Shown here piece after piece: positions 7,771 through 19,119 of a DNA stretch of 64,000 nucleotides. The position numbers and the translations under genes are program-made. The notes beneath the pieces were generated by a model that saw only the letters and a program-made list of their open reading frames with translations, had not been told where the DNA came from and made no database searches. This DNA comes from Deltaproteobacteria bacterium (lineage in GTDB: Bacteria > UBA10199 > JACPAL01): assembly GCA_016180845.1 (NCBI GenBank), contig JACPAK010000001.1:609707-673706 (forward strand), written 5' to 3'. Each line of letters starts with the position of its first letter. The first letter of the stretch is position 1.

Positions 7771-8391
7771 CTAATCTCGCATCAACCACCACATGCCAGC
7801 GCACGCCACACCAAGAAGTCCTGCAGATATCAGGATGACTGGCAAAAGGCCTCCTTTGCTCGGTCCTGAGGTTGGGTGTCCGATGTTTGTTGCCGCCTCA
7901 GCGCCGAAATAGATCCTCATCGCCTGCTCCAGTCGGCTGGCGTCATCGAATCGAAAGGTCCCGGCCGCCTCATCGTAAACCCCTGATCTCTCGAAGGCAT
8001 CGATCGCCCTTCGGCTGTTGTTTCGGATATGATCGAAACAATTTGTGATAAGGGTTCGAGGATCCCTGGCCCATTGGACTTGTGGCCGTTGGTCTCTTGG
8101 CACGACAAACCGTAGTCGAAATTCCTCAAAATCAGCCGTTGCCCGCCCAAACTCCAGCACCGCTTGATCCCTGTGGGGGGTTGATTGCAGGAGTGGAAGG
8201 GTCGCCTTAAGTCTTGCTTCCAGGGGCATGAAGATGCCACGTGAAATTTCAATGTGTGTTGGGGGAGGGCCCCCTCCGGCCCCTTGTCCTTCTGCCATGA
8301 GATCCCTGAGATTTATACCGCCCAAACGCCAAGAGGCTACGTAAGCGATAGGATGGTTCTTAGGTAAATTCTCTATTGGTGGTTGTGCCAT
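7771..8391 (-). CDS. hypothetical tail-anchored protein
   Basis: The 206-residue product is not recognised. Its first 170 residues are soluble and mainly helical, and one hydrophobic segment near residues 182-204 ends in two tryptophans, a methionine and a short charged tail, consistent with C-terminal anchoring. The Gly-Pro stretch near residue 40 (GAGGGPPP) comes from a GC-rich near-palindrome at about 8262-8275. There is no strong ribosome site. The layout matches unknown proteins at 5115, 59916, 60639 and 61858. Confidence 0.6.
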   Translation of the reverse strand: MAQPPIENLPKNHPIAYVASWRLGGINLRDLMAEGQGAGGGPPPTHIEISRGIFMPLEARLKATLPLLQSTPHRDQAVLEFGRATADFEEFRLRFVVPRDQRPQVQWARDPRTLITNCFDHIRNNSRRAIDAFERSGVYDEAAGTFRFDDASRLEQAMRIYFGAEAATNIGHPTSGPSKGGLLPVILISAGLLGVACAGMWWLMRD

Positions 8392-8441
8392 GATTGACTT
8401 TCTTCAGCATTTTATCGACCAGATACCAAAGTTGTTGTGGG

Positions 8442-8963
8442 CTAAATTGTCACATTGATCACTCGCGCAATGTAGGGGAGATGGCGATACTGACCATCCA
8501 GATCCATTCCGTAGCCGACCACATAGTCGTTTGGAATTTCAAACCCGAGGTAGTCGATCGGGACCTGAATCTTCTCAACCCTCTTGTGAAGCAGGGTGCA
8601 GAGTTTGACGGATCGCGGATTTTTTTCCTTCAGATGTTTTAGCAGATAAGAGGCGGTCAATCCGGTATCAACGATATCCTCGACCAGGAGGACATTTCTG
8701 CCGTCAACAGGTTGAGTCAGATCAAACTCGAGCCGGACGCTTCCTGTCGATCGTCCTTCCGAGTCATAACTCGACATCCTCAAAAAATCGCAGGTCAAGG
8801 GACCGGTGAGATGTCTCACGAGATCAGCCATGAAGAGGAAGGAGCCTTTGAGGACGCCAACAACAACAATCTCATGCCCCTGAAAGTCCTTCGTGATCTC
8901 CTTCGTGAGCTCCCGGATTCTTTTTTGAATCTGTTCTTCGGTAAGCAGTGTTTTGAGTTCCAT
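8442..8963 (-). CDS. hpt: hypoxanthine phosphoribosyltransferase
   Basis: The 173-residue protein is the length of bacterial Hpt enzymes, which salvage hypoxanthine or guanine with PRPP to make IMP or GMP. The PRPP-binding loop VLLVEDIVDTGLT is at residues 91-103 and the loop VGVLKGS near 35. The C-terminal IPNDYVVGYGMD segment matches the purine-binding region. A ribosome site AGGAG lies 6 bases before the ATG. It is divergent from rpmF. Confidence 0.95.
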   Translation of the reverse strand: MELKTLLTEEQIQKRIRELTKEITKDFQGHEIVVVGVLKGSFLFMADLVRHLTGPLTCDFLRMSSYDSEGRSTGSVRLEFDLTQPVDGRNVLLVEDIVDTGLTASYLLKHLKEKNPRSVKLCTLLHKRVEKIQVPIDYLGFEIPNDYVVGYGMDLDGQYRHLPYIARVINVTI

Positions 8964-9090
8964 TGAAAACTCCTATTCCGATCTCTTCTAAAATCCAAAT
9001 ATTTTTTAACAACCAGCCAGATCCTGATTTTTGGGGAGTTCGCGGGGTATCTAAGGTGTGTAAAGGGGTTGCAACAGCAGGGGGGGCTGG

Positions 9091-9139
9091 CTTGTCAGAT
9101 GAGATCCAGTTTGACAAGCGCCGCCTTAATGAATAGTAG
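9091..9139 (+). promoter_or_regulatory. predicted promoter of rpmF-rpiB with inverted repeat
   Basis: TTGACA (9111-9116), 17 bases and TAGTAG (9134-9139) end 8 bases before the rpmF ATG, which has no Shine-Dalgarno site. CTTGTCA at 9091-9097 and TGACAAG at 9112-9118 form an inverted repeat over the -35 box that could bind a regulator. Confidence 0.5.
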
Positions 9140-9147
9140 AACCCCCC

Positions 9148-9336
9148 ATGCCAGTACCTAAGCGAAAAGTGAGCCGGACCCGTCGGGACAAACGACGGAC
9201 TCACTATAAACTTCATCCGGTCGCGGGCCAGAAGTGCCCCCAATGCGGAGGCGCCCGACTTCCGCACCGTGTCTGCCCCGAGTGCGGATATTATAAGGGG
9301 CGAGAGGTTATCAGGCCGGAAAAGGCAGCTTCATAA
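9148..9336 (+). CDS. rpmF: 50S ribosomal protein L32
   Basis: The 62-residue basic protein starts MPVPKRKVSRTRRDKRR and carries two CxxC pairs (CPQC and CPEC) that bind zinc, as in the zinc form of L32. It assembles into the large ribosomal subunit. In many bacteria rpmF precedes plsX-fabH; here it precedes rpiB with 7 bases between, so the two are likely co-transcribed. Confidence 0.96.
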   Translation: MPVPKRKVSRTRRDKRRTHYKLHPVAGQKCPQCGGARLPHRVCPECGYYKGREVIRPEKAAS

Positions 9337-9343
9337 CTCCCCA

Positions 9344-9793
9344 ATGAAAATCGCGATTGCATCAGATCACGGTGGCTATGAGCTCAAAAAGAGCCTTGTC
9401 GAATTCCTAAAATCAAAAAAAATCGAGGTTGAAGATCTCGGGACCGAAGGGACGGAGTCGGTCGACTACCCTGATTTTGCGATCCTCGTCGGGGAAAAGG
9501 TTTCTCTCAAAAAAGTTGATGCCGGGATCTTGGCCTGTGGGACCGGGATCGGGATGTCGATTGTGGCGAACAAGTTCAAGAATGTGCGTGCCGCTGTCGT
9601 TGCCGATGAGTATACAGCGAAGATGGCGAAGGAGCACAACAATGCGAATGTCCTTTGTCTCGGTGGTCGGGTCCGAAATGTGGAAGAGGTTAAAAAAATC
9701 GTCTCCATCTGGCTTGAGACGGCGTACGCCGGTGGCCGACACGACCGGCGGTTAGAGAAGATTCAAGAAATTGAAAAGAGAAATATGAAGTGA
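9344..9793 (+). CDS. rpiB: ribose-5-phosphate isomerase B
   Basis: The 149-residue protein begins MKIAIASDHGGYELK and has the active-site motif CGTGIGMS with Cys65, the RpiB/LacAB signature. It interconverts ribose 5-phosphate and ribulose 5-phosphate in the pentose phosphate pathway. I used the ATG at 9344 because it gives the standard N-terminus. The rpiB-glyA-nrdR-rib order is a common deltaproteobacterial arrangement, here interrupted by the opposing corA gene, which abuts the rpiB stop codon. Confidence 0.94.
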   Translation: MKIAIASDHGGYELKKSLVEFLKSKKIEVEDLGTEGTESVDYPDFAILVGEKVSLKKVDAGILACGTGIGMSIVANKFKNVRAAVVADEYTAKMAKEHNNANVLCLGGRVRNVEEVKKIVSIWLETAYAGGRHDRRLEKIQEIEKRNMK

Positions 9794-10765
9794 TCAGAAC
9801 CACTTCTTGCGTTTGAAATAATAGTACAATCCCCCTGCCACCACCGCCATCATCCCAAGGACAAAAGGATAGCCGTAGGCCCATCGAAGCTCCGGTATCT
9901 TCTCAAAATTCATTCCGTAGATGCCGGTGATAACGCTCAACGGGAGCATGATGGAGGCAAAGACGGTCAGGACCTTCATCGCCTCGTTCGCCTTGTTTGA
10001 GGAAGAGAGGAGATGGGCGTCGACAAGGCTCGCCACGGAATCTCTGTAAGAGTCTGAGAGATCAGATGCCCGAATCAGGTGATCGCGGACATTCGACAGG
10101 TAGGGGAGTGAGACCGGAAGGATTTCATCATAGCCGTCCTTGATCATATGGGTTAGGAGTTCGATTTGACGCGACGATACCCTCTTCAATCGCGCCAGGT
10201 TCCGTTTGAGCCCGAAGATCTCGTTCAAGATATTTTTTTCCTCTGCAGCGGAGAGGACCTGATCCTCCAGATCGTCGATGGTGCGATCAAACTGATCGAG
10301 GACAGGGCTGTAGCGATCAACGACTTCATCGAGGACGGTTGCCAGGAGGAAGTCGGCGGAACGAAAAAGTGCCTTCGCATTCTTCAGTATCCGGTCCTTC
10401 ACGGTTTCGATGCTCTGCATTTTTGGACGGTGATAGGTAATCAGGTAGTTTTTCCCAAGATAGATATCGAGTTCCCCGGTTTTGAAATCTTTTTTAGGAC
10501 TATCCGCCATCACCTCATGGACAATCAGAAAGAGATACTCACCATAATTATCAAGCTTTGGTTCATGACGAGGGGAGAGGCAGTCATCGATGGTGAGCGG
10601 GTGAAAGTTGAAGGCGATATCGAGCAGTTCTGTTTCAGGGGGAGTCGGTTTTTCAAAATCGATCCAGGTGATCCGGTTTTTCTCCGCGATCAGGGAACGG
10701 ATTTGGGAAGGATCGCGGACCTGTTCCAGGCCGTCGGTTTCTGAATAGGTAAAAATCGTAAGCAT
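9794..10765 (-). CDS. corA: CorA-family magnesium/cobalt transporter
   Basis: The 323-residue protein has the long helical cytoplasmic domain of CorA and two C-terminal transmembrane helices. The hallmark GMN motif is at residues 284-286 (IYGMNF) at the end of the first helix, and a basic tail (KRKKW) follows the second. CorA pentamers let Mg2+ into the cell. The gene is convergent with rpiB with no spacer and divergent from glyA. Its predicted promoter (TGGACA-18-TAAAAA) ends 7 bases before the ATG. Confidence 0.94.
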   Translation of the reverse strand: MLTIFTYSETDGLEQVRDPSQIRSLIAEKNRITWIDFEKPTPPETELLDIAFNFHPLTIDDCLSPRHEPKLDNYGEYLFLIVHEVMADSPKKDFKTGELDIYLGKNYLITYHRPKMQSIETVKDRILKNAKALFRSADFLLATVLDEVVDRYSPVLDQFDRTIDDLEDQVLSAAEEKNILNEIFGLKRNLARLKRVSSRQIELLTHMIKDGYDEILPVSLPYLSNVRDHLIRASDLSDSYRDSVASLVDAHLLSSSNKANEAMKVLTVFASIMLPLSVITGIYGMNFEKIPELRWAYGYPFVLGMMAVVAGGLYYYFKRKKWF

Positions 10766-10772
10766 TTTCCGC

Positions 10773-10824
10773 TTTTTACCAGAATTTATTTTTTATTGTC
10801 CAGAGAACGTTGCTGTGTTACCCC
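10773..10824. promoter_or_regulatory. overlapping divergent promoters of corA and glyA
   Basis: Plus strand: TTGTCC (10796-10801), 17 bases, TACCCC (10819-10824), then 6 bases to the glyA ATG at 10831. Minus strand: TGGACA (10802-10797), 18 bases, TAAAAA (10778-10773), then 7 bases to the corA ATG. The two -35 boxes occupy the same bases, so polymerases would compete. Neither gene has a Shine-Dalgarno site. Confidence 0.55.
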
Positions 10825-10830
10825 CGCCGC

Positions 10831-12117
10831 ATGCCAAACCTCTCAAAGAGCGACCCTGAGATCGCCCGTCTGATTGAGCGGGAAACAGAGCGTCTCGAGT
10901 CCCAACTGGAACTGATTCCTTCCGAAAATTATGTCTCTCGCCCGATCCTCGAGGCAGCGGGGTCTGTTCTGACGACAAAGTATGCCGAAGGGTATCCGGG
11001 GAAACGATACTACGGTGGCTGTCAGGTGGTCGATGAGGTAGAGAACCTCGCCCGCGACCGTGTGAAGAAACTCTTTCGTGCCGACTATGCGAATGTCCAG
11101 CCCCACTCCGGTTCTCAGGCGAACATGGCGGTCTACTTCTCCTTCCTGAAACCGGGAGATAAGGTGATGGGGATGAACCTTCAGCATGGGGGACATCTAA
11201 CTCACGGGTCATCGGTTAATTTCTCCGGCCAGCTTTACAATTTTGTTTCGTACGGGGTTGATCCGCAGACCGGTTTTATTGACTACGATCAGTGTGCCGA
11301 GATGGTAAAAAAGGAACGACCGAAGATGATTACGGTGGGGGCCTCGGCCTATTCCAGAAATATCGATTACAAAAAATTTCGTGAAATTGCCGATTCCATT
11401 GGTGCCTTTCTCTTCGCTGATATTGCTCATCCGGCTGGCCTGATCGCGAAGGGACTCCTGAACGACCCGATCCCCTATTGTCATGTGGTGACCTCGACAA
11501 CCCATAAGACGCTCAGGGGGATTCGAGGGGGGCTCATTTTGATCGGGAAGGATTATGAGAACCCGTTTGGTCAGGTCGCCCCAAAGTCCGGACGCAAGAA
11601 GATGATGAGCGAATTGATCGATACGATGGTGATCCCGGGGATCCAGGGTGGGCCGCTTATGCATATCATTGCGGCGAAGGCGGTCGGTTTCCTGGAGAAT
11701 TTGCAACCCTCTTTTGAAGACTATGCCCGACAGGTGATCCGAAATGCCCAGGTCTTGGCGGCACGACTCGTGAAGTATGGCTACAAGATCATTTCGGGGG
11801 GGACCGATAATCACCTCATGTTGGTCGATGTTCGGGAGAGGGGATTGACAGGGAAGGTTTGTCAGGAGGCGCTGGATGAGTCAGGAATTACGCTCAATAA
11901 AAATGCCGTCCCCTTCGATGACCAACCACCACTCGTTGCCGGGGGGATTCGTTTGGGGACACCCGCAATCACAACGCGTGGAATGAAAGAGAAAGAGATG
12001 GAATTGATCGGCGATTGGATCCATACGGTCCTGTCGGATGTGCAGAACGAGAGAAAAAAGAAAGAGGTCCTGGAGAGTGTGCGAGGGTTGTGTAAAAGTT
12101 TCCCCTTCTACCTTTAA
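10831..12117 (+). CDS. glyA: serine hydroxymethyltransferase
   Basis: The 428-residue enzyme converts serine and tetrahydrofolate to glycine and methylene-tetrahydrofolate. The PLP lysine is K226 in STTHKTLRG, and the folate/PLP motifs [11 protein letters not shown] and ADIAHPAGL are present. The segment after ENPFGQ, with an extra loop before PGIQGGP, is the longer variant seen in several Gram-negative groups. The ATG at 10831 fits the usual N-terminus. Its stop TAA shares one base with the nrdR ATG. Confidence 0.96.
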   Translation: MPNLSKSDPEIARLIERETERLESQLELIPSENYVSRPILEAAGSVLTTKYAEGYPGKRYYGGCQVVDEVENLARDRVKKLFRADYANVQPHSGSQANMAVYFSFLKPGDKVMGMNLQHGGHLTHGSSVNFSGQLYNFVSYGVDPQTGFIDYDQCAEMVKKERPKMITVGASAYSRNIDYKKFREIADSIGAFLFADIAHPAGLIAKGLLNDPIPYCHVVTSTTHKTLRGIRGGLILIGKDYENPFGQVAPKSGRKKMMSELIDTMVIPGIQGGPLMHIIAAKAVGFLENLQPSFEDYARQVIRNAQVLAARLVKYGYKIISGGTDNHLMLVDVRERGLTGKVCQEALDESGITLNKNAVPFDDQPPLVAGGIRLGTPAITTRGMKEKEMELIGDWIHTVLSDVQNERKKKEVLESVRGLCKSFPFYL

Positions 12118-12575
12118 TGAAATGCCCCTTCTGTAACCATTCCGAAACCAGCGTCATCGACTCCCGGCTTGCGAAGGAGGGGGAGATGATCCGCCGTCGG
12201 CGGGAGTGCGAATCGTGTCAGAAGCGATTTACCACCTATGAGCGGGTCGAAGAGCTGATGCCGGTGATCGTGAAGAAGGATGGGCGAAGGGCCCCGTACG
12301 ATCGGAACAAGGTCCTCTCCGGGATCCATAAGGCGTGCGAGAAGAGACCGGTGGCGACGGAGACGATCGAAAAAATCGTCGATCAGATTGAGCGTGAGAT
12401 TCAGGAGTTGGGTGAAAAAGAGATTTCTTCCTCGGAGATCGGTGAGCGTGTGATGCGGGAACTCCATAAACTTGATCAGGTCGCCTATGTCCGCTTCGCC
12501 TCGGTCTACCGACAATTCAAGGACCTGAATGAGTTTATGGATGAGTTGCAGGGATTGTTGAAGAAGAAGAATTAG
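12117..12575 (+). CDS. nrdR: transcriptional repressor NrdR
   Basis: The 152-residue protein has an N-terminal zinc ribbon (MKCPFC at the start and CESC at about 32-35) and an ATP-cone domain. NrdR senses ATP/dATP and represses ribonucleotide reductase genes. It starts inside the glyA stop codon (TAATG), so it is translationally coupled to glyA. Next on this strand would be ribD, but an opposing acetoacetyl-CoA synthetase gene lies between them. Confidence 0.96.
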   Translation: MKCPFCNHSETSVIDSRLAKEGEMIRRRRECESCQKRFTTYERVEELMPVIVKKDGRRAPYDRNKVLSGIHKACEKRPVATETIEKIVDQIEREIQELGEKEISSSEIGERVMRELHKLDQVAYVRFASVYRQFKDLNEFMDELQGLLKKKN

Positions 12576-12664
12576 ACAGCATTTGATTCAAAAAGGAGTT
12601 TCGGCCTATTCAAGAATCACAAGAAGAGGGCCACCGATCAGTAACATGTTTTTATTCACGATAC

Positions 12665-14639
<1,975 letters not shown>

Positions 14640-14641
<2 letters not shown>

Positions 14642-15653
14642 GACGTCGTTAAAGCGCGACAAAGAATTCATGTCAATGGCCCTTGCTCTTGCAAGGCGAG
14701 GTTTAGGTCGAACCTCACCCAATCCCGCAGTCGGGTGTGTGATTGTAAAAAAGAGTAAAGTTCTGGCGACCGGTTTTCACAAAAAAGCTGGTTTTCCTCA
14801 TGCCGAGATCGAGGCGATTCGTTTGCACGGGGCAAAACTGAAGGGCGCCACACTTTACGTCAATCTCGAACCCTGTTGTCATCTGGGTCGAACACCCCCC
14901 TGTACCGATGCGATCATCCGGAGTGGAATTCGAGAGGTGATTGTCGGGATGAAAGACCCGGATCCGAAGGTTTCCGGAAGAGGGCTTCGTATTCTTCGGA
15001 AGGCTGGCATCAAGGTGCGTACCGGTGTTCTTCAAAAGGAGTGCGAGGAACTGAATGAGGCGTACCTTGTGCATCGCAGTCAAAGACGTCCCTTTGTTAT
15101 TCTGAAAATGGCGATGACACTGGATGGGAAGGTGGGGAGGAGAGATCGGCAGGTAAGGATCAGCGGTAGAGAGGCGATCCAATTTGGTCATCAGTTGAGG
15201 AATGAAGTGGATGCAATCCTGGTCGGGCGTGGGACTGTCCTCAATGACAACCCACGTCTGACGACACGACTTGAGGGGAAGAAGGGAAAAAATCCGATAC
15301 GGATTGTTCTGGATTCGAAACTTAAGTTGTCACCGAAGGCTCGTGTTTTTCGGATGCCGGGGGAGACGATTGTGGTGACGGCCAAAAAGGGGCGCGTCGA
15401 TCTGAAGGACCTTCTCAAAAAATTGGCGGAGAGAGGGATTGTCTCACTCCTTGTTGAAGGAGGGGCTGAAATTTGGGGTTCTTTTTTGAGGGAGAAACTT
15501 GTGGATAGGGTCATCCTCCTTCTTTCACCCAGAATCTTGAGGGATGGAATTTCGGCACCTCTTGGTCAGCTCTTTTCCAAAATTCAGGGATTCAAAAGTC
15601 AAAAAATAGGGTCCGATCTCTTGATCGAGATCAACCCCCAACCTGAGGTTTAA
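14640..15653 (+). CDS. ribD: bifunctional riboflavin deaminase/reductase RibD
   Basis: The 337-residue protein joins an N-terminal zinc deaminase (HAE at residues 54-56, PCC at 78-80, C88) to a C-terminal NADPH reductase (FVILKMAMTLDGKVG, LVEGGAEIWGSFL). It carries out steps two and three of riboflavin synthesis from the GTP cyclohydrolase product. Start 14640 gives the usual RibD N-terminus; its ATG overlaps the ATG of the opposing acetoacetyl-CoA synthetase gene within one CATG. It is separated from ribE by the subtilase gene. Confidence 0.94.
14648..14676 (-). promoter_or_regulatory. predicted promoter of the acetoacetyl-CoA synthetase gene
   Basis: On the minus strand TTGACA (14676-14671), 17 bases and TTTAAC (14653-14648) end 6 bases before the ATG at 14641. 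The promoter lies within the first codons of ribD. Confidence 0.55.
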
Positions 15654-15742
15654 ACCCCCCAACTGATCCAGGCCTTTTTTAGGGGCCCCATTAATTCTCA
15701 AGTAATATTATATAGTTACATTTAAACTCCCCGACCGGTTTA

Positions 15743-15758
15743 TGGCACCCTGTTTGCT
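15743..15758 (+). promoter_or_regulatory. predicted sigma-54 promoter before the subtilase gene
   Basis: TGGCAC, five bases, TTGCT gives GG and GC exactly 10 bases apart, the -24/-12 pattern of RpoN promoters. The implied transcription start is near 15769, only about 4 bases before the ATG at 15773, so either the mRNA is near-leaderless or the match is fortuitous. Confidence 0.45.
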
Positions 15759-15772
15759 ATATCTTAGATCTG

Positions 15773-18490
15773 ATGATGAAGAGACTCCTTATATTCGTTC
15801 TGGCGCTTTATCTTTTCCACCCGATCTTTGGGTGTGGGAAAGGGGGGGGCAATGGGGCGGAGGGATCTACCTCTTTAAATCCTGTTTATGACCAACTTGC
15901 CGGTCAGTGGTTTGCCGAGACCCCCAATGCGGATGGGGAGATTATTGTCCTTCGCTTCGAAAATACCGCTGAGGTTCATAATATTGCTATTGATGCGGTT
16001 CGTCCTACCGGTGAGAAGGTAGCGGTCGATAGCGGTACCTTTGCTATTAATGAAAACAAGCTCGATTTTGGGTTGGCCAAGTTAGGTCCGCTTTCACTGC
16101 AATATGCCCTGAATATGACCCCTCCGGAGCGTCTCACGATCGAGAAAGAGGTTTATGTCAAGGTCGGTACCCAAGGGCCGACGCTCTCGGGTCAAATCCA
16201 ATTAACGCAACTTTCTGCTGATGAATTTGTCACCGTCTCTTCTATTGTTCCTCCCCATATCCCCGGCGAGATTATTGTGAAGAGCGGTCGCTCCTCGACA
16301 CAAGCGCTCTCGGTGCGATCTTCCAATCAAGGGACCGGATGGAAAAAGATCAAATTGGATCTCCCCAAAATTTCTGCCTTATCGGTTCAATCTAATCAAT
16401 TAGGCGAGAGGGTAAAACATTTTAGAGGTCATGAGAAGGATGTTCAGAAGGTCGAAAGAGATGCGATGGCGAAATGCCGTCAGGAAGGGAATACCTGTAC
16501 TTACAATGTGATTGTCAAACCGGCAGCGGCACCGAATGACCCGAAGTGGGCTGATCAATGGAATCTGAAGATGCTTAATATGTTAACTGTCTTCGAGGAT
16601 CAGATCGATGAGTTCCCGGCTCCTTCTTCCGAAAAAGTAACGGTAGCGGTTATTGATACCGGAATTGTCTCGAATCACCCTGAATTCGAGAGAAAGATCC
16701 TGCGTTCTGAAGGGCGAGTCTGGGGGTATGATTTTGTCACTCAAGAGATTGAGAACACCGAAACCGGCGAGATGATCGATGATAATTTTTCACTCGATGG
16801 TGACGGACCCGATCCCGATCCGACGGATGAGGGGGATGAAAGATTTAAGGAAGACCCGAGGATCCCTGATACGATCAGCAGTTGGCATGGGACCCACCTG
16901 GCGGCGATTATTGCTGCCGCTCGAGATAATGGCGTTGGGATCGCCGGGATGAATCAGAATGTAGACATCCTCCCGATCCGCGCTGTCGGGCGAAACGGTA
17001 ACGGGACGACCTATGATATCGCCCAAGCGATTCTCTACGCCTGTCGTCTGCCAAATATTGCAGATTGCGATTTTACTTATAAAAGAGACGCCTCAGGGAA
17101 TTTCGAGCTTGATGCGAGCGGAAAGAAGCAAATTATCCCCGGTGACGATGGGAACTATATCGATGAGACGACCTGTATCTACAAATACAGGCGGGGGACG
17201 ACCGGTCCTGATCGACCTGTGGCGGATGTAATTAATTTAAGCTTGGGGCTTGCGATGTCGGTGGATGATGCCGAGGTGATGCTCGATGCGATCAATGATT
17301 GTCTCCAGAACAATGATCCTAACAGAAAACCGCCTCTCTTTGTTGCTGCGGCCGGGAATGATCATTTGGGACCGGGTTATTGTTTTGATGATGCCACACA
17401 ACGTTTTGTCCCGAATCCAAACTGTCAATTTTATCCTGCAGCCCATTACAAGGTTTTGAGCATTGGTGCCGTAGCGGGGAGCGGTGCCTTCGCCGCCTCA
17501 TATTCGAATTATGGTCCGCGGCAGTGGGTTGTTGCCCCTGGAGGATCTTCTTCTCAAGGTGTCTTGAGCGCCGTGCATCCACTCGCCGCAGATGGTTATT
17601 GGGATCTGATGGGGACCTCTCAATCTGCTGCCCATGTCTCAGGACTCGCCAGCCTGCTCTTTTCTTACAAACCGACTCTTTCATACGCGGATGCCGCTAA
17701 TATTATTGCTGATACCGCCGTTTATTTGGGAGATGCCGCCGAGGGGCAGGATGATAAACAAGGTTATGGATTGATCAATCCGCGTGGCGCCCTGTTTTCC
17801 GCCCTGGGATTGACTCCTCAGGGGGCCCCGAAGTTGACAACCTCGGTGAAGGAGCTTGATTTCGGGATCTATGGTGAGAATGCAACCGTGATTCTTTACA
17901 ATTCCGGTGGTGGGGCCTTGGAACTCTTGGAGTATCCGACGATAACCGATGATGGAGGAGAGTGGCTGACAGTCCAGAAGAAGAAGCTGATAGATCCGAC
18001 CGGCACCGCCCCATGGGCCCTGCAGATTCATGTCGATCGGTCCAAGGTAGGGCAGGGAGAATACTTTGGGAAGGTGGTTGTGAAGACCAACGGAGGTCGT
18101 CAGGAAGTCGATATTGCGATGAAGGTCGAATCGTTCAGTCTTGCCGGTGCGACGGAGGTCGACAACCTGATTCGCAGGGCCTCTGACCTTTTGAGTGGCA
18201 ACTCCGGTTTTCAAAACAAAGCCAACTTTGGTGATGTCTATATCTTCGCCGTCAATGTCGATACGGACCAGAGGTTCTATGTAAAGACCAGTTTTGAGGC
18301 CAATTACAACTTCTACATGATGGTTCCCGCTGGAAAATACCAGATTGTTGCCGGTGTTGATGGGAATAACGACAAGAAAATTTGCACCTCTGAGGATTCA
18401 ATCTGCCTCGGTTTCCCAACTTATGCCCAACCACAGACGATCGATTGTTCGGAGGGGTGTAAGCCGGGGAATATTGCGATTACCTACTAA
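15773..18490 (+). CDS. S8 subtilisin-family serine protease, predicted lipoprotein
   Basis: The 905-residue protein has a signal peptide ending in the lipobox IFGC (Cys21) and should be lipidated and exported. The subtilase triad is Asp295 (AVIDTG), His372 (WHGTHLA) and Ser616 (MGTSQSAAHVSG). A long N-terminal region (about 22-250) probably folds as propeptide and adhesion domains. A Cys-rich insert lies between His372 and the substrate-binding region (about 425-475). After the catalytic domain comes a beta-sandwich with the pattern of BACON-like modules (about 690-790), then a final C-terminal beta domain. It splits the rib gene row, which suggests later insertion. Confidence 0.88.
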   Translation: MMKRLLIFVLALYLFHPIFGCGKGGGNGAEGSTSLNPVYDQLAGQWFAETPNADGEIIVLRFENTAEVHNIAIDAVRPTGEKVAVDSGTFAINENKLDFGLAKLGPLSLQYALNMTPPERLTIEKEVYVKVGTQGPTLSGQIQLTQLSADEFVTVSSIVPPHIPGEIIVKSGRSSTQALSVRSSNQGTGWKKIKLDLPKISALSVQSNQLGERVKHFRGHEKDVQKVERDAMAKCRQEGNTCTYNVIVKPAAAPNDPKWADQWNLKMLNMLTVFEDQIDEFPAPSSEKVTVAVIDTGIVSNHPEFERKILRSEGRVWGYDFVTQEIENTETGEMIDDNFSLDGDGPDPDPTDEGDERFKEDPRIPDTISSWHGTHLAAIIAAARDNGVGIAGMNQNVDILPIRAVGRNGNGTTYDIAQAILYACRLPNIADCDFTYKRDASGNFELDASGKKQIIPGDDGNYIDETTCIYKYRRGTTGPDRPVADVINLSLGLAMSVDDAEVMLDAINDCLQNNDPNRKPPLFVAAAGNDHLGPGYCFDDATQRFVPNPNCQFYPAAHYKVLSIGAVAGSGAFAASYSNYGPRQWVVAPGGSSSQGVLSAVHPLAADGYWDLMGTSQSAAHVSGLASLLFSYKPTLSYADAANIIADTAVYLGDAAEGQDDKQGYGLINPRGALFSALGLTPQGAPKLTTSVKELDFGIYGENATVILYNSGGGALELLEYPTITDDGGEWLTVQKKKLIDPTGTAPWALQIHVDRSKVGQGEYFGKVVVKTNGGRQEVDIAMKVESFSLAGATEVDNLIRRASDLLSGNSGFQNKANFGDVYIFAVNVDTDQRFYVKTSFEANYNFYMMVPAGKYQIVAGVDGNNDKKICTSEDSICLGFPTYAQPQTIDCSEGCKPGNIAITY

Positions 18491-18491
18491 C

Positions 18492-18520
18492 TTGACGGTA
18501 CCCTCCTAGCCCGCTACCCT
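18492..18520 (+). promoter_or_regulatory. predicted promoter of ribE-ribBA-ribH-nusB
   Basis: TTGACG (18492-18497), 17 bases, TACCCT (18515-18520); the ATG follows 11 bases later without a Shine-Dalgarno site. The gap from the subtilase gene is only 41 bases, so there is no room for an FMN riboswitch. Confidence 0.5.
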
Positions 18521-18531
18521 AGAAGTCATCT

Positions 18532-19119
18532 ATGTTTTCAGGAATTGTCGAAGGCAAGGGAAGAGTCCATCAGCTTCGCGGCTCCAAAGGGAAGGGGAAA
18601 TTGGAAATTTCCTCTCCTTTTTCTTCTTCTTTGAAGAGGGGGGATAGCGTTGCCGTAAACGGCTGCTGTCTCACGGTAGCTCATAAGAAAGGGAAAAAGA
18701 TTGAGGCCGATCTTTCTTTAGAAACGTTACGTATTACCAACCTTGGAACATTAAAGGAAGGGGATGCGGTTAATCTCGAACGCCCACTCCGACCGATCGA
18801 TCGATTGGGAGGGCATCTGGTTCAAGGGCATATCGATGGAGTTGGAACGGTTTTATCGATCCAGAAAAATGGCAAAGGCGCAACGTTTGAGATTGGACTT
18901 CCTCGGAGTCTCTGTCGTTATCTGATTCCGAAAGGTTCGATTGCTATCGATGGTGTGAGCATGACGATCAATGGACTGAAGAAAGATCGCTTCAGTCTTT
19001 TTATTATTCCACATACGCTAAAAGTGACGACGTTGGGAGAGAGAAGGAGAGGGGATCGGGTGAACTTGGAAGTTGACATGGTTGGGAAATACATAGAGAA
19101 ATTCGTGGGACAAAGATGA
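18532..19119 (+). CDS. ribE: riboflavin synthase, alpha chain
   Basis: The 195-residue protein has the two tandem lumazine-binding repeats of the trimeric enzyme: [12 protein letters not shown] with VNGCCLTV, then [11 protein letters not shown] with [10 protein letters not shown]. It dismutates two 6,7-dimethyl-8-ribityllumazine molecules to riboflavin. Its stop overlaps the ribBA start by four bases, coupling the two. Confidence 0.96.
   Translation: MFSGIVEGKGRVHQLRGSKGKGKLEISSPFSSSLKRGDSVAVNGCCLTVAHKKGKKIEADLSLETLRITNLGTLKEGDAVNLERPLRPIDRLGGHLVQGHIDGVGTVLSIQKNGKGATFEIGLPRSLCRYLIPKGSIAIDGVSMTINGLKKDRFSLFIIPHTLKVTTLGERRRGDRVNLEVDMVGKYIEKFVGQR

Noticed and set aside
10166..10744. 192-codon open frame antisense to corA
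   Set aside because: corA is intact with the GMN motif in the opposite direction; the antisense frame shows no family features.
15654..15700. GGCC-TTTTTT-GGGGCC stretch after ribD as a terminator
   Set aside because: The pairing arms are only four bases, self-complementary, and the T-run is in the loop rather than after a stem.
18491..18531. FMN riboswitch before the riboflavin genes
   Set aside because: Only 41 bases separate ribE from the subtilase gene, too few for the aptamer, and no conserved RFN segments are seen near ribD either.
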